DNA from: Bog-756 sp963769765
GTDB taxonomy: Bacteria > Actinomycetota > Acidimicrobiia > Acidimicrobiales > RAAP-2
NCBI GenBank assembly: GCA_963769765.1
Contig: CAVYNA010000004.1
Location: forward strand, 310,001 to 374,000
DNA: 64,000 bases
Direction of reading: 5' to 3'
The stretch's first letter is position 1; each line of letters begins with the position of its first letter. Under the pieces are notes generated by a model, which saw only the letters and a list, made by a program, of their open reading frames with translations, made no database searches and was not told where the DNA came from. This document shows positions 38,584 through 47,373 of this stretch, in pieces. The position numbers and the translations under genes were made by a program.

Positions 38584-39081
38584 GTGAGCTCGCTGTGGAC
38601 ACCCGGTGGTGAGCGTCCGGTCGGCCCGCCACCAGCAGCTGGGGGCGGTCCGCCTCCGGGCCCCGGGGCCGTCGCGCCCGACCGGCAGGGAGGCGAACCC
38701 GACGAAGCGGTGCTCGCCGCACAGCTCGAGACGATGCGGGCAGAACTCGCCGCCACGCCCGTCGAGGTGGTCGTGGCCAACCACTGCTACGGACTCTTCG
38801 AGCTCGCAGCCGTCTACCTTTCGCAGCAGCCACCCCTCCTCGAACAGGCCCGCCTCGCCATCGACGCGCTCGGGACCCTCGTCGGCGGGCTCGAGGGGCG
38901 CCTCGGCGAAGCCGAAGTCCAGCTGAAGGACGGGCTCAGTCAGCTGCGACTGGCCTTCGTGCAGATCGACGGGGCCCTCCGCGCCGGCGCAGAGGCCGCC
39001 TCCACCCTCGGGGCGAACGGAGGTGCGGCACCGACGCCTGACGAGCCCGCTGCACAGCCCGGACCCAACGCGGAGGCGTGA
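38584..39081 (+). CDS. DUF1844 family protein
   Basis: The 165-residue protein starts at GTG 38584 with a Pro/Gly-rich leader. The core from about residue 45 (VEVVVANHCYGLFELAAVYL, ARLAIDALGTLVGGLEGRL, LKDGLSQLRLAFVQ) resembles DUF1844, a small helical family whose gene lies next to infC in many actinobacteria. The function is unknown; conserved linkage suggests a link to translation. It is read divergently from infC with 182 bases between them. Its TGA overlaps the next GTG. Confidence 0.7.
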   Translation: MSSLWTPGGERPVGPPPAAGGGPPPGPGAVAPDRQGGEPDEAVLAAQLETMRAELAATPVEVVVANHCYGLFELAAVYLSQQPPLLEQARLAIDALGTLVGGLEGRLGEAEVQLKDGLSQLRLAFVQIDGALRAGAEAASTLGANGGAAPTPDEPAAQPGPNAEA

Positions 39082-40880
39082 GCGAGCCTTCCGGCGACCG
39101 GTCGGAGCCTGCGCGGGGCCCGGTCGAACCCGCCCCCGGACCACCGGCTGACGCTGACCAGGCCCGCAGCGGGGTCGACGCCTCGAGGGTGCGCAGCTTC
39201 GTCGGACTCTCGATCGGCCTGGTCGGTCCCCGGGCGAATCTGGCGGTCTCGGGGGTCCTGATCACGCTGTTCGTCCAGCAGCGGGCGTCGGGCGCGCTGG
39301 CGGTGACGTTCGCGCTGACCGCCGATCGCCTCATCAGCTGGCTCACCTACCCGGTGGCCGGGCGCCTCTCCGACCGCACCCGGAGCCGCGTTGGCCGGCG
39401 GACGCCGTACATGGCCGGGAGCCTCATCGTCATGGGTGCGGCCACCTGGTCGTTCACTCTCGTGCAAGGGTACTGGTCCCTCGTCGCGCTGATCGTCGTG
39501 GCAAGCCAGGCGGCTTCGGTCTTCACGCTCACCAACGTGGCCGTGGTGCCCGAGGTGTTCGGCCGCAGCCGATGGCTCAAGGCCCTCATCCTCACCACGG
39601 CGCTCGGCACCCTCGCCAGCCTCACCATCAAGGGGACGGTGATCGCCTCGTGGAAGCAGAGCGACCCGTCCACGTGGAACCTGCCGTTCCAGGTTGCGGG
39701 CGGGATCATGATCGTCGTGGGGATCGCGGTCCTCCTCCTCGTCCGCGAGGCACCCGCTGCGTCCTACGGCGCCGAGGCCGACCGGCGACAGCGGGCCAGA
39801 CCCGCACGGGACGAGCTCCGCGAGATCCTGTCCGGCCCCAATGCGAAGGTGCTCGTCGCCGGCTCCCTCCTCTTCTGGTCCGGCGTCGGGTCGACCGCAT
39901 ACGTGGCCATTCTCTTCTTCCAACGGGTCCTCCACGCGGGGGCGAGCGCCCAGACCGTCGCCGGGCTCGCGACGGGCCTCCCGGTCTTCTTCATCGGGAT
40001 CGCCCTCGGCGTCCCGCTCAGCCGTTGGCTCACGCCCAGGCAGCTCGCGATCGGCGCGCCGCTGATCGGCGCGGTCCTCGCCGGGGTCCAGGTGTTCGAC
40101 ACCCACCTCTGGCAGGCGGTGGTCTTGAGCTACCTCGGCGCGCCGTTCGTCGGCGCCTACATCATCGTGCTCGCCCCGTTGCTGCTCCGGCTCCTACCCC
40201 GCGCCGGCGGGCTCGGCGAGCGGATCGGCGTCCTGCTCGCTCCCTTCAACCTCTGCAGCGTCGTGCTCGCCTACATCGCCGCCGCCGTCATCGACGCGAC
40301 CGGCAACTACCGGCTCATCTGGCTCTTCCCCGCCGCCACCGGGATCGCCCATGCGGTGGTCAACTGCTGGCTGCGGTTCCCCGAGCGCTACGGATCGAGC
40401 CCCGACATGGTCAAGCGCCTCTGGGAGTGGAGCGTGGTCCAGGCCGAGTCCATGGCCGAGACGGGCATCGTGACCGGCCTCCTCGCCGCGCCACTCCTCG
40501 GTGTCGTGACCGAGGAGGACGCCGACAGCGCGGTCGTGATCGACATGGCGCGCAACATCCTCGGCAACCCCTACGGCGACGACCCGTCACCCGACGTGGC
40601 CGACACGGCCACCGACGGTCAGGGCGACGGCGACTCCCCGGCTCCGGCCGGGTGCCAGGAGGGCGGTGGTCCCGCTGCCGGACGCGGCAGCAGCGAGGAG
40701 AAGTCGGGCCGGGGCACATCGGCCGGGTCGGACTCCGCCCCTCCGGGCTCGACAGGCTCGACGGGAGCGACGGACTCGACGGGCTCGACGGGCTCGACGG
40801 GCGCGGAGACCGGTGGGGTGCCCGACGGCGGGGTGACGTCGTCGGGCACGGAGGACCGAGACATGGTCGATCCCCCCTGA
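39078..40880 (+). CDS. MFS transporter with long low-complexity C-terminal tail
   Basis: The product has 600 residues: a Pro/Glu-rich leader of about 35, twelve predicted membrane helices from about 40 to 445, and a hydrophilic tail of about 140. The loop GRLSDRTRSRVGRRTPYM matches the MFS 2-3 signature and resembles the GPH/sugar-type permeases. The last 90 residues are Gly/Ser/Thr/Asp-rich with tandem GSTGSTG units and overlap the cold-shock-like gene on the other strand. The GTG start overlaps the DUF1844 stop. The substrate is unknown; a sugar is a guess. Confidence 0.82.
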   Translation: MSEPSGDRSEPARGPVEPAPGPPADADQARSGVDASRVRSFVGLSIGLVGPRANLAVSGVLITLFVQQRASGALAVTFALTADRLISWLTYPVAGRLSDRTRSRVGRRTPYMAGSLIVMGAATWSFTLVQGYWSLVALIVVASQAASVFTLTNVAVVPEVFGRSRWLKALILTTALGTLASLTIKGTVIASWKQSDPSTWNLPFQVAGGIMIVVGIAVLLLVREAPAASYGAEADRRQRARPARDELREILSGPNAKVLVAGSLLFWSGVGSTAYVAILFFQRVLHAGASAQTVAGLATGLPVFFIGIALGVPLSRWLTPRQLAIGAPLIGAVLAGVQVFDTHLWQAVVLSYLGAPFVGAYIIVLAPLLLRLLPRAGGLGERIGVLLAPFNLCSVVLAYIAAAVIDATGNYRLIWLFPAATGIAHAVVNCWLRFPERYGSSPDMVKRLWEWSVVQAESMAETGIVTGLLAAPLLGVVTEEDADSAVVIDMARNILGNPYGDDPSPDVADTATDGQGDGDSPAPAGCQEGGGPAAGRGSSEEKSGRGTSAGSDSAPPGSTGSTGATDSTGSTGSTGAETGGVPDGGVTSSGTEDRDMVDPP

Positions 40881-41209
40881 TCCCGGTCGAGGGGCTCGCG
40901 ACCTGCAGGGCCGGAGACCTCGGCGGTGGCGAGGCTCGACCCGGGTGGCACGACTCCGGGCAGCGGACGGACCGTGCGGGCCTCGAGCCGGCCGAGCCGG
41001 CCGGCTCGCACGTCGATGGCGACCACCGTGCCCGGGGCGATCGACCGGGTGCCGTCGGTGACCGCGGTGCACTGGAACGGGATCCTCCCGCCTGTCCCGA
41101 GCTCGACCACTCCGAGCCCGCGGTCGTCGTCGAACGAGGCCACGTGCCCGATCTGCGGGGCGCGACCGGCCGGGACCAGGTGCTCGGAGTCCGCCCATGG
41201 CGTGTGCAC
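40619..41209 (-). CDS. Cold-shock-domain-like protein with Pro/Glu-rich tail
   Basis: The 196-residue frame starts 12 bases after hisG. Residues about 20-80 (IGHVASFDDDRGLGVVELGTG...IPFQCTAVTDG) resemble the divergent cold-shock domain seen in actinobacterial proteins that begin G-x-V-x-x-F-D...GLG-x-V. The rest is a Pro/Val/Glu-rich tail (PVEPVEP repeats) whose last 262 bases lie opposite the MFS tail. Either tail could be non-coding because the two frames share third codon positions. RNA or DNA binding is inferred from the domain only. Confidence 0.55.
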   Translation of the reverse strand: MHTPWADSEHLVPAGRAPQIGHVASFDDDRGLGVVELGTGGRIPFQCTAVTDGTRSIAPGTVVAIDVRAGRLGRLEARTVRPLPGVVPPGSSLATAEVSGPAGREPLDRDQGGSTMSRSSVPDDVTPPSGTPPVSAPVEPVEPVESVAPVEPVEPGGAESDPADVPRPDFSSLLPRPAAGPPPSWHPAGAGESPSP

Positions 41210-41221
41210 CGACGACCCGCC

Positions 41222-42118
41222 TCAGTGGACGATCTTCGAGAGCTCGAGCTCGATGATGTCGCTTGCCCCGCGGTCTTTGAGCGCGGGGATGAGCACGTTG
41301 ATCTCCGATTTCGGTACCACCGTCTCCACGGCGAACCCCCCACCACCGAAGAGCTCCGAGACGGTCGGTGCCCGAAGGGAGGGAAGCAGCTCGATGACCG
41401 CCTGCAGCTGGTCGGCCGCCACGTTGAGCTTCACGAGGACCTTGCCCCTGGCCTCGAGCGCTCCCTGCAGGAGGGTCAGGAGCTGGCCCATCGCGTGGCG
41501 CTTTTCCGGATCGGCCGCGGCCTTCGGATCGGCGATGAGCTCGGTGTGAGAGACGAGGAGGGTCTCGACGATCTTGAGTCCCGCCGCGCGCAGCGCCCGC
41601 CCCGTTTCGGTGATCTCGACGACACAGTCGGCGATGTCCGGCACCTTGGCCTCCGTCGCTCCGTAGGAGAGGCTCACGTCGGCGAGGACACCGTGTCCCT
41701 CGAGGTAGCGACGGGTGAGCTCGGGGTACTCGGTCGAGACCCGCAATGCACCACGCGCGCCGGTGGCGGAGGCGGCCAGGTCGGCGACAGACGACACCGG
41801 TGAGGCGGCAGGCACCGCGAGGACGATCCGGACCGGATTGGGCGTCGCCTTCGAGTACTGCAGGATCCCGAGCGAAGTGACCTCACGCCCGCGCTCCTCG
41901 ATCCAGTCGCGACCGGTGATCCCGATGTCGAAGAGGCCGTCGGCGACGTAGAGGGGGATCTCCTGTGGTCGGAGGATCCGGACCTCGCCGATGCGCAGGT
42001 CGTCGATGGTGGCGCGGTAGTCGACGTCCGACGAGCGGATCACCGTGAGATCGGCGGCGGCGAACAGCTCGAGCGTCGCCCGTTCGAGCGAGCCCTTGGG
42101 GAGCACGAGCTTCAGCAC
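41222..42118 (-). CDS. hisG: ATP phosphoribosyltransferase (long form)
   Basis: The 298-residue enzyme starts histidine biosynthesis by joining ATP and PRPP. KLVLPKGSLERATLELF opens the protein, and the PRPP region is in DCVVEITETGRAL. Its length includes the C-terminal regulatory domain of the long HisG form (KVLVKLNVAADQLQAVIELLPSLRAPTVSEL), implying feedback inhibition by histidine and independence from HisZ. The GTG start at 42118 comes two bases after the ribH stop. No other his genes are nearby. Confidence 0.93.
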   Translation of the reverse strand: MLKLVLPKGSLERATLELFAAADLTVIRSSDVDYRATIDDLRIGEVRILRPQEIPLYVADGLFDIGITGRDWIEERGREVTSLGILQYSKATPNPVRIVLAVPAASPVSSVADLAASATGARGALRVSTEYPELTRRYLEGHGVLADVSLSYGATEAKVPDIADCVVEITETGRALRAAGLKIVETLLVSHTELIADPKAAADPEKRHAMGQLLTLLQGALEARGKVLVKLNVAADQLQAVIELLPSLRAPTVSELFGGGGFAVETVVPKSEINVLIPALKDRGASDIIELELSKIVH

Positions 42119-42120
42119 GC

Positions 42121-42693
42121 TCAGCGCCCCCTCGAGGCGAACCCGACGCCGTGCGGCGCGACCGAGGCGATCGCGTCGACGACCGCGACGGTCTCGAGGG
42201 CGGTACGCGCCGCCTCGCGGCCCTTGTTGGCGTCGTCGTCGCCCGAGCGGGCGAGCGCCTGGTCGACGGTGTCGGTGGTGAGGACGCCGAAGACGACGGG
42301 GATCCCGGCGTCGAGCTGCACCCGCTCGAGCCCGGACGCGCACGATCCCGCGACGAAGTCGTAGTGGCCGGTCTCCCCGCGGATGACCGCGCCGAGGCAG
42401 ATCACCGCATCGACGCCTGTCGCCGCCAGCTGCTGAGCGACGAGGGGGAGCTCGAAGGCACCGGGGGCCCAGGCGACCACGAGCCGGCCACGGTCCACGC
42501 CGGCCTCCTCGAACGCGTCGAGCGCGCCGCGGAGCAGCCGCTCGGTGATCCCGCCGTTGAACTCCGCGCAGGCGAGACCCACCCGCAGGGCCGCGGGTGG
42601 CTCGGCGTCCGCACCGTCGACCGACCGGCCGACGCGCGCGGCGATCCGCTCCTTGGCCCCGGGGGGGAGCCGGGTCTGATCAGAGGACGTCAT
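42121..42693 (-). CDS. ribH: 6,7-dimethyl-8-ribityllumazine synthase
   Basis: The 190-residue enzyme forms the lumazine precursor of riboflavin. The signature GAVIRGETGHYDFVAG includes the catalytic histidine, and WAPGAFELP is the phosphate/substrate block. About 35 extra residues precede the normal N-terminus. It overlaps the ribBA end by 14 bases. Confidence 0.95.
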   Translation of the reverse strand: MTSSDQTRLPPGAKERIAARVGRSVDGADAEPPAALRVGLACAEFNGGITERLLRGALDAFEEAGVDRGRLVVAWAPGAFELPLVAQQLAATGVDAVICLGAVIRGETGHYDFVAGSCASGLERVQLDAGIPVVFGVLTTDTVDQALARSGDDDANKGREAARTALETVAVVDAIASVAPHGVGFASRGR

Positions 42694-43900
42694 CGAGGCC
42701 CTCGAGGAGGTGCCCCATGCGCTCGCGTTTGGTCCGCAGGTACTCGATGTTCTCCGCTGTCGGCGTCGACTGGATGGGCACCCGCTCGACGATGTCGAGA
42801 CCGAACCCCTCGAGTCCCCCGTACTTGATCGGGTTGTTCGTCATGAGCCGCATCGTCGTCACCCCGAGGTCGACGAGGATCTGGGCGCCGATGCCGTACT
42901 CACGCGAGTCGGCCGGCAGGCCGAGCTCGAGGTTCGCGTCGACGGTGTCGAGCCCCTCTTCTTGCAGCTGATAGGCGCGCAGCTTGTGGGCGAGGCCGAT
43001 CCCCCGTCCCTCGTGCCCGCGCAGGTAGACGAGCACGCCCGAGCTGTGCTCGCTGATCGCGGCCATCGCACCGTGCAGCTGAGGCCCGCAGTCGCAGCGC
43101 AGCGACCCGAAGACGTCCCCGGTCAGGCACTCGCTGTGGACACGCACCAGCGTGTTCTCCTTGCCGGCCACCTCGCCCTTGACCAGGGCGACGTGGTGTT
43201 CACCGTCGAGGACGGACTCGTAGGCGTGGGCGGTGAACTCGCCGTACTTCGTCGGGATGGCAGCGCTTGCGATGCGCCGGACCAGCTTGTCCTTGTGTCG
43301 GCGGTAGCGGATGAGGTCGGCGATCGAGATGAGCCGGAGCCCGTGGGTCTTTGCGAACGCCTCGAGCTCGGGGAGACGGGCCATGCCCGTCTTGTCCTCG
43401 TTCACGATTTCGCAGAGGACGCCGGCCGGGGACATCCCGGCCGCCCGGGCGAGGTCGACCGCGGCCTCGGTGTGGCCGGCGCGCTTGAGCACGCCCCCCG
43501 GCCGGTATCGCAGCGGGAAGATGTGACCGGGACGGTTGAGGTCGCCCGCTCGTGTGTGGGGGTCGACCAGGGCCTTGATCGTCGCCGACCGGTCGGCTGC
43601 GGAGATCCCGGTGGAGGTGCCGTGGCGGTAGTCGACGCTGACGGTGAAGGCGGTGCGCTGGACCTCGGTGTTCGCGCTGACCATCAGGGGGAGGTCGAGG
43701 TGCTCGACGCGTTCGGGGGTCAGTGGGACGCAGATGAGGCCGGAGGTGTGCGCGAGGAAGAAGGCGATCTTCTCGGGCGTGACGGCGTCGGCGGCCATGA
43801 TGAGGTCGCCTTCGTTCTCACGGTCCTCGTCGTCGACCACCACGACGATCTCGCCGCCGGCGATCGCCTCGATGGCTGCCTCAACTGATGAAAACGGCAT
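42680..43900 (-). CDS. ribBA: Bifunctional DHBP synthase / GTP cyclohydrolase II
   Basis: The 406-residue protein has an N-terminal 3,4-dihydroxy-2-butanone-4-phosphate synthase domain (VVVDDEDRENEGDLIMAAD; residues 1-200) and a C-terminal GTP cyclohydrolase II domain (zinc cysteines in SECLTGDVFGSLRCDCG; RGHEGRGIGL). Both feed riboflavin synthesis. The ATG at 43900 starts the conserved domain. The 128 bases up to ribD contain a hairpin and a small frame with a good ribosome-binding site, but no riboflavin synthase gene. Confidence 0.95.
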   Translation of the reverse strand: MPFSSVEAAIEAIAGGEIVVVVDDEDRENEGDLIMAADAVTPEKIAFFLAHTSGLICVPLTPERVEHLDLPLMVSANTEVQRTAFTVSVDYRHGTSTGISAADRSATIKALVDPHTRAGDLNRPGHIFPLRYRPGGVLKRAGHTEAAVDLARAAGMSPAGVLCEIVNEDKTGMARLPELEAFAKTHGLRLISIADLIRYRRHKDKLVRRIASAAIPTKYGEFTAHAYESVLDGEHHVALVKGEVAGKENTLVRVHSECLTGDVFGSLRCDCGPQLHGAMAAISEHSSGVLVYLRGHEGRGIGLAHKLRAYQLQEEGLDTVDANLELGLPADSREYGIGAQILVDLGVTTMRLMTNNPIKYGGLEGFGLDIVERVPIQSTPTAENIEYLRTKRERMGHLLEGLDDVL

Positions 43901-43964
43901 CGACGCGTGTACTCCCTCGGTCCGGGGGCGCCGGCCGCTGCCCGTCCAGGGCGGCGAGCCGCAC
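43881..43964 (-). CDS. Possible 27-residue leader peptide before ribBA
   Basis: A GTG-initiated frame preceded at a suitable distance by AAAGGAGGG, the strongest ribosome-binding site nearby. It reads MRLAALDGQRPAPPDRGST... and ends 20 bases inside ribBA. It may couple ribBA translation to the upstream transcript. Coding is unproven. Confidence 0.2.
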   Translation of the reverse strand: MRLAALDGQRPAPPDRGSTRVDAVFIS

Positions 43965-44028
43965 GTGGCGCTCCCTCCTTTACTGTCGGCTGCGAGCCGG
44001 TCCGCCTTCAGCAATTCTCCCGTCCGGC

Positions 44029-45030
44029 TCAAGGCCGGACGACGGACAGTTCGACTCGCAGGTCGCCCCCCAGGCTAGCCACCGACCGCACCGTGCCCCG
44101 CCACAGGTCGGCGATCCGCCCTGCGCCCGGACCGTCGAACAGCGGGTGGGCGTCGTCTCCGCCGAAGAAGGCCGGCGCGAGGTAGAGGACGTATCGGTCG
44201 ACGAGGCGAGCGGTATGGAAGGCGTGGGCGACCCGCGGCCCCCCTTCGACGAGGAGCTGCACGACGCCTCGACGACCGAGCTCGTCGAGGACCGAGCCGA
44301 GGTCGCCGGCGAGCTCGAGGGCCGGGTGGACCGCGGCGCCGGGTGGGACCCGCCCAAGGACGACGCGGAGCGGCTGGTCCACGGGAGACCGGTGGTCCGG
44401 ATCATCGGGCGGGAGCCTAACGGTCAGCGCGGGGTCGTCCGCCCGCACCGTTCCCGCCCCCACCAGCACGGCGTCCGATCTCGCCCGGAGCCGGTGGACG
44501 TCTTGACGGGCCTCCTCGCCGGTGATCCAGCGGCTCGAGCCGTCGGGTGCTGCGGTCCGCCCGTCGAGGGTCGACGCCGCCTTGAGCACCACCCAGGGTC
44601 GACCCGTGGTGCGATGCTTCACGTAGGGGGCGAGCTGGTCGGCCACCACGTCGGCAGCGACGCCCACGTCGACCTCGAGGCCGGCCGCGCGCAGGGCCGC
44701 GATACCCCGTCCGGCGACCAGCGGGTCGGGGTCCTCGATCCCGACCACCACCCGGCGCAGACCGGCGGCAGCGATGGCCTCCGTGCACGGCGGCGTGCGC
44801 CCGTGGTGCGCGCATGGCTCGAGCGTGACGTACAGGGTGGCGCCGTGCGCGTGTCCACCAGCCGCCCGGAGCGCTCCGATCTCGGCGTGCGCACCACCGG
44901 GTGGCGCGGTCGCCCCGACGAAGCCCGGCTCGCCCGGGGTGCTCGTGACGACGACCGCGCCGACCGCCGGGTTCGGCGAGGTACGTCCTTGGACCGCGCT
45001 GGCCGCCTCCGACGCGCGCAGCATCCACAC
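44029..45030 (-). CDS. ribD: Riboflavin deaminase/reductase
   Basis: The 333-residue bifunctional protein has an N-terminal zinc deaminase (HAEIGALRAAG; PCAHHGRTPPC) and a C-terminal NADPH reductase (GRPWVVLKAASTLDGR, GAGTVRADDP, LVEGGPRVAH). The start is uncertain: GTG at 45030 and ATG at 45024 give normal N-termini, while a CTG overlapping the rpe stop would add 12 residues. It follows rpe directly in the fmt-rpe-ribD segment. Confidence 0.92.
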   Translation of the reverse strand: MWMLRASEAASAVQGRTSPNPAVGAVVVTSTPGEPGFVGATAPPGGAHAEIGALRAAGGHAHGATLYVTLEPCAHHGRTPPCTEAIAAAGLRRVVVGIEDPDPLVAGRGIAALRAAGLEVDVGVAADVVADQLAPYVKHRTTGRPWVVLKAASTLDGRTAAPDGSSRWITGEEARQDVHRLRARSDAVLVGAGTVRADDPALTVRLPPDDPDHRSPVDQPLRVVLGRVPPGAAVHPALELAGDLGSVLDELGRRGVVQLLVEGGPRVAHAFHTARLVDRYVLYLAPAFFGGDDAHPLFDGPGAGRIADLWRGTVRSVASLGGDLRVELSVVRP

Positions 45031-45065
45031 CCGGTCCTCGACGCCATCGGGCTTCTCCGGGTCGC

Positions 45066-45764
45066 TCAGGACGGACCGCCCGAGACGGCGTCGAGCGCCG
45101 CGTCGAGGAGCGTGCGTGCCGCGTCGAGTGGATGCGGACGTCCGAACACGGCGGATCCGGCGACGAAGACGTTTGCACCCGCCCGGGCCGCCGCGGCGAC
45201 GGTGTGCTCGTCGATGCCCCCGTCGACCTCGACGTCGACCGTCAGGCCGGCGGCGTCGACCGCGTCGCGGACCTGTCGGACCTTCTCCAACACGTCCGCG
45301 ATGAACGACTGCCCGCCGAACCCCGGGAACACCGTCATGCACAGGACGAGGTCGACCATCCCGAGGTACGGCTCGACCGCCTCGAACGGCGTGTCCGGAT
45401 TGGACGCGAGCCCGACCCGGAGCCCGAGGTCGCGCATCTGGGAGACCAGGACCTCGGTCTCGCCGACCTCGACATGGACCGTGCAGCCGTCGGCCCCCGC
45501 GTCGCGGAATGCCTCGAGATACCGCCCCGGCTCGGAGATCATCAGGTGCGTGTCGAAGAAGAGTCCGGTGTGCTGGCGCAACGACGCCACGACGGGTGGG
45601 CCGATGGTGAGGTTCGGCACGAAGTGGCCGTCCATCACGTCGACATGCAACCAGTCGGAACCAGGGGCGACGAGGTCGATCGCCGCGGAGAGGCAGCCGA
45701 AGTCTGCCGAGAGGATGGACGGCGCGACCCGCATCGGTCGGCCGCCGGGCGCCGGCACCATCAT
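45066..45764 (-). CDS. rpe: Ribulose-phosphate 3-epimerase
   Basis: A TIM-barrel enzyme of the pentose phosphate pathway, up to 232 residues long. Motifs are APSILSADFGCL, HVDVMDGHFVPNLTIGP with metal ligands, and VFPGFGGQSF; VEVDGGI lies near the end. The start at 45764 overlaps the fmt stop as ATGA; an ATG at 45734 is the conventional N-terminus. Confidence 0.95.
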   Translation of the reverse strand: MMVPAPGGRPMRVAPSILSADFGCLSAAIDLVAPGSDWLHVDVMDGHFVPNLTIGPPVVASLRQHTGLFFDTHLMISEPGRYLEAFRDAGADGCTVHVEVGETEVLVSQMRDLGLRVGLASNPDTPFEAVEPYLGMVDLVLCMTVFPGFGGQSFIADVLEKVRQVRDAVDAAGLTVDVEVDGGIDEHTVAAAARAGANVFVAGSAVFGRPHPLDAARTLLDAALDAVSGGPS

Positions 45765-46684
45765 CGGATCCTACCGGTGGCCCCGCCGGACGGACCCGAC
45801 GGTGCGCCGAGCTGCTCGCCGGGTTCGGGACGCGCCCCGCGGTTCCATTCCACTGCGTCGACCGGCTGACGTCCCTCGGGCTGCACCGACCGCAGCTGCA
45901 CGGACCCGTGTCCACCGGTGACGACCAACGTGCCGAGCATCGTGCCGGGCGGTCCGTCCAGTGGGTGGCCCGCCGGTACCGGGCCCGCCGCGAGGATGCG
46001 GAGGCGACGGGTCCGAAACGTCGTCCAGGCTCGCCCGAGCCGGACGACCCGGAGCACGTGCTCGGCGGGTTCGCACCAGTCGATCTCCAGCTCCGAGGGT
46101 CGCACCTTCTCGGCGTACGACGGAGTGCCCGCCTGCTCGTGCAGTGGCCCGAGGCCGGTGAGTCCGTCGACGAGCTCCTCCTCGAGGAGTGCACACGCCA
46201 GCTCGACGAGGCGGGAGCGCAGCGCGTCGGCCGTCTCCTCCTCGCCGATGACCGTGCTCCGCACCGCGTAGACGCCACCGGTGTCGAGCCCGGGCTCGAC
46301 CGCCATCAGGCAGACCCCGGTCTCCGAGTCGCCCTCGAGGATCGCCCGTTCGACGGGCGCGGCACCGCGCCAGCGGGGCAACAGCGAGAAGTGCACGTTC
46401 ACCATTGGCAGCTTCTCGAGCACGGCGGCGGGGATGATCCGGCCGTAGGCCACGACCACACCGAGCTCGGCCCCCACGTCGACCACGTCCGCGAGCTCGG
46501 TCGTAACGGGCAGTCCGAGCGCGGTGGCCGCGGCCTTGACCGGGCTCGGCGACGTGACGGCGCCCCGTCCCCGTCGGGTGTCGGGCCGGGTGACCACGAG
46601 CGCGATCTCGTGGCCGGTCCGGACGAGCGTCTCGAGAGGGGGGACCGCCGACTCCGGTGTCCCCAGGTAGACGAGGCGGGCCAT
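45761..46684 (-). CDS. fmt: Methionyl-tRNA formyltransferase
   Basis: The 307-residue enzyme formylates initiator Met-tRNA. It begins MARLVYLGTPESAVPPLETL and has the catalytic region NVHFSLLPRWRGAAPVERAIL, followed by the C-terminal OB-like tRNA-binding domain. It lies 58 bases after def, which removes the formyl group later, the usual pairing. Confidence 0.95.
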   Translation of the reverse strand: MARLVYLGTPESAVPPLETLVRTGHEIALVVTRPDTRRGRGAVTSPSPVKAAATALGLPVTTELADVVDVGAELGVVVAYGRIIPAAVLEKLPMVNVHFSLLPRWRGAAPVERAILEGDSETGVCLMAVEPGLDTGGVYAVRSTVIGEEETADALRSRLVELACALLEEELVDGLTGLGPLHEQAGTPSYAEKVRPSELEIDWCEPAEHVLRVVRLGRAWTTFRTRRLRILAAGPVPAGHPLDGPPGTMLGTLVVTGGHGSVQLRSVQPEGRQPVDAVEWNRGARPEPGEQLGAPSGPSGGATGRIR

Positions 46685-46742
46685 CGGCGGGACGCTACCA
46701 AGCCGCGGCCGGTCGACGGCCGACTCCGGTCCGGCGTGCCGT

Positions 46743-47291
46743 TCAGACCTCCCGCGAAACCGACCCTGCGCCCACCAGCTTCGCCTCGAGCTCGGTGGTG
46801 TCCAGCCCGAGGGCACGGTCGCGCAGCACCCGCAGCGCCTGCTTGCGAAGGTCGTCGTCGAGCCGTTCGATCATGAGGACCCCGTCGAGGTGGTCGATCT
46901 CGTGTTGGAAGACCCGACCGAGGAACTCGTCGGCCTCGAAGGAGATCTCGCGGCCCTCGAGGTCGAGGGCGGTGATGTGGACCCGCTCGGGCCGCACGAT
47001 CCCGAGGCGCAGCCCGGGGATCGAGAGGCAGCCCTCCTCGTAGTACCACTCGCCCTCGCTCTCGACGAGCGTGGGATTGACGACGGCCGTCGGTCCGTCG
47101 CCGATGTCGTAGACGAAGAGCCGCTTTTGCACCCCGACCTGCGGTGCAGCCAGCCCGGCACCTTCTTCCTCGTACATCGTCTCGATCATGTCGTCGACGA
47201 GCGCCACCACGGTGGCGTCGATGTCCTCGATCTCACGTGCGGCCTGCTTGAGCACGGGGTCGCCGTAGGTGCGAACCGCATAGGGGGCCAT
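46743..47291 (-). CDS. def: Peptide deformylase
   Basis: The 182-residue metalloenzyme removes N-formyl groups from nascent proteins. All three motifs are present: GAGLAAPQVG, EGCLSIPG with the metal cysteine, and HEIDHLDG with the metal histidines. The ATG at 47291 gives MAPYAVRTYGDPVL, a normal start. Confidence 0.96.
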   Translation of the reverse strand: MAPYAVRTYGDPVLKQAAREIEDIDATVVALVDDMIETMYEEEGAGLAAPQVGVQKRLFVYDIGDGPTAVVNPTLVESEGEWYYEEGCLSIPGLRLGIVRPERVHITALDLEGREISFEADEFLGRVFQHEIDHLDGVLMIERLDDDLRKQALRVLRDRALGLDTTELEAKLVGAGSVSREV

Positions 47292-47373
47292 CGCCCCATT
47301 GTACGGGCCGCCCGCGCAACGGTGCCCACGGGGCGGCGCAACAGCGTCGGCGGGACGACGGGCCACACCCGCG

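Noticed and set aside
43901..44028. Possible FMN riboswitch before ribBA
   Set aside because: Fragments such as AGCCGACAGTAAAG and CGGACGGGAGAA resemble parts of the RFN element but occur in the wrong order and without the other conserved arms.
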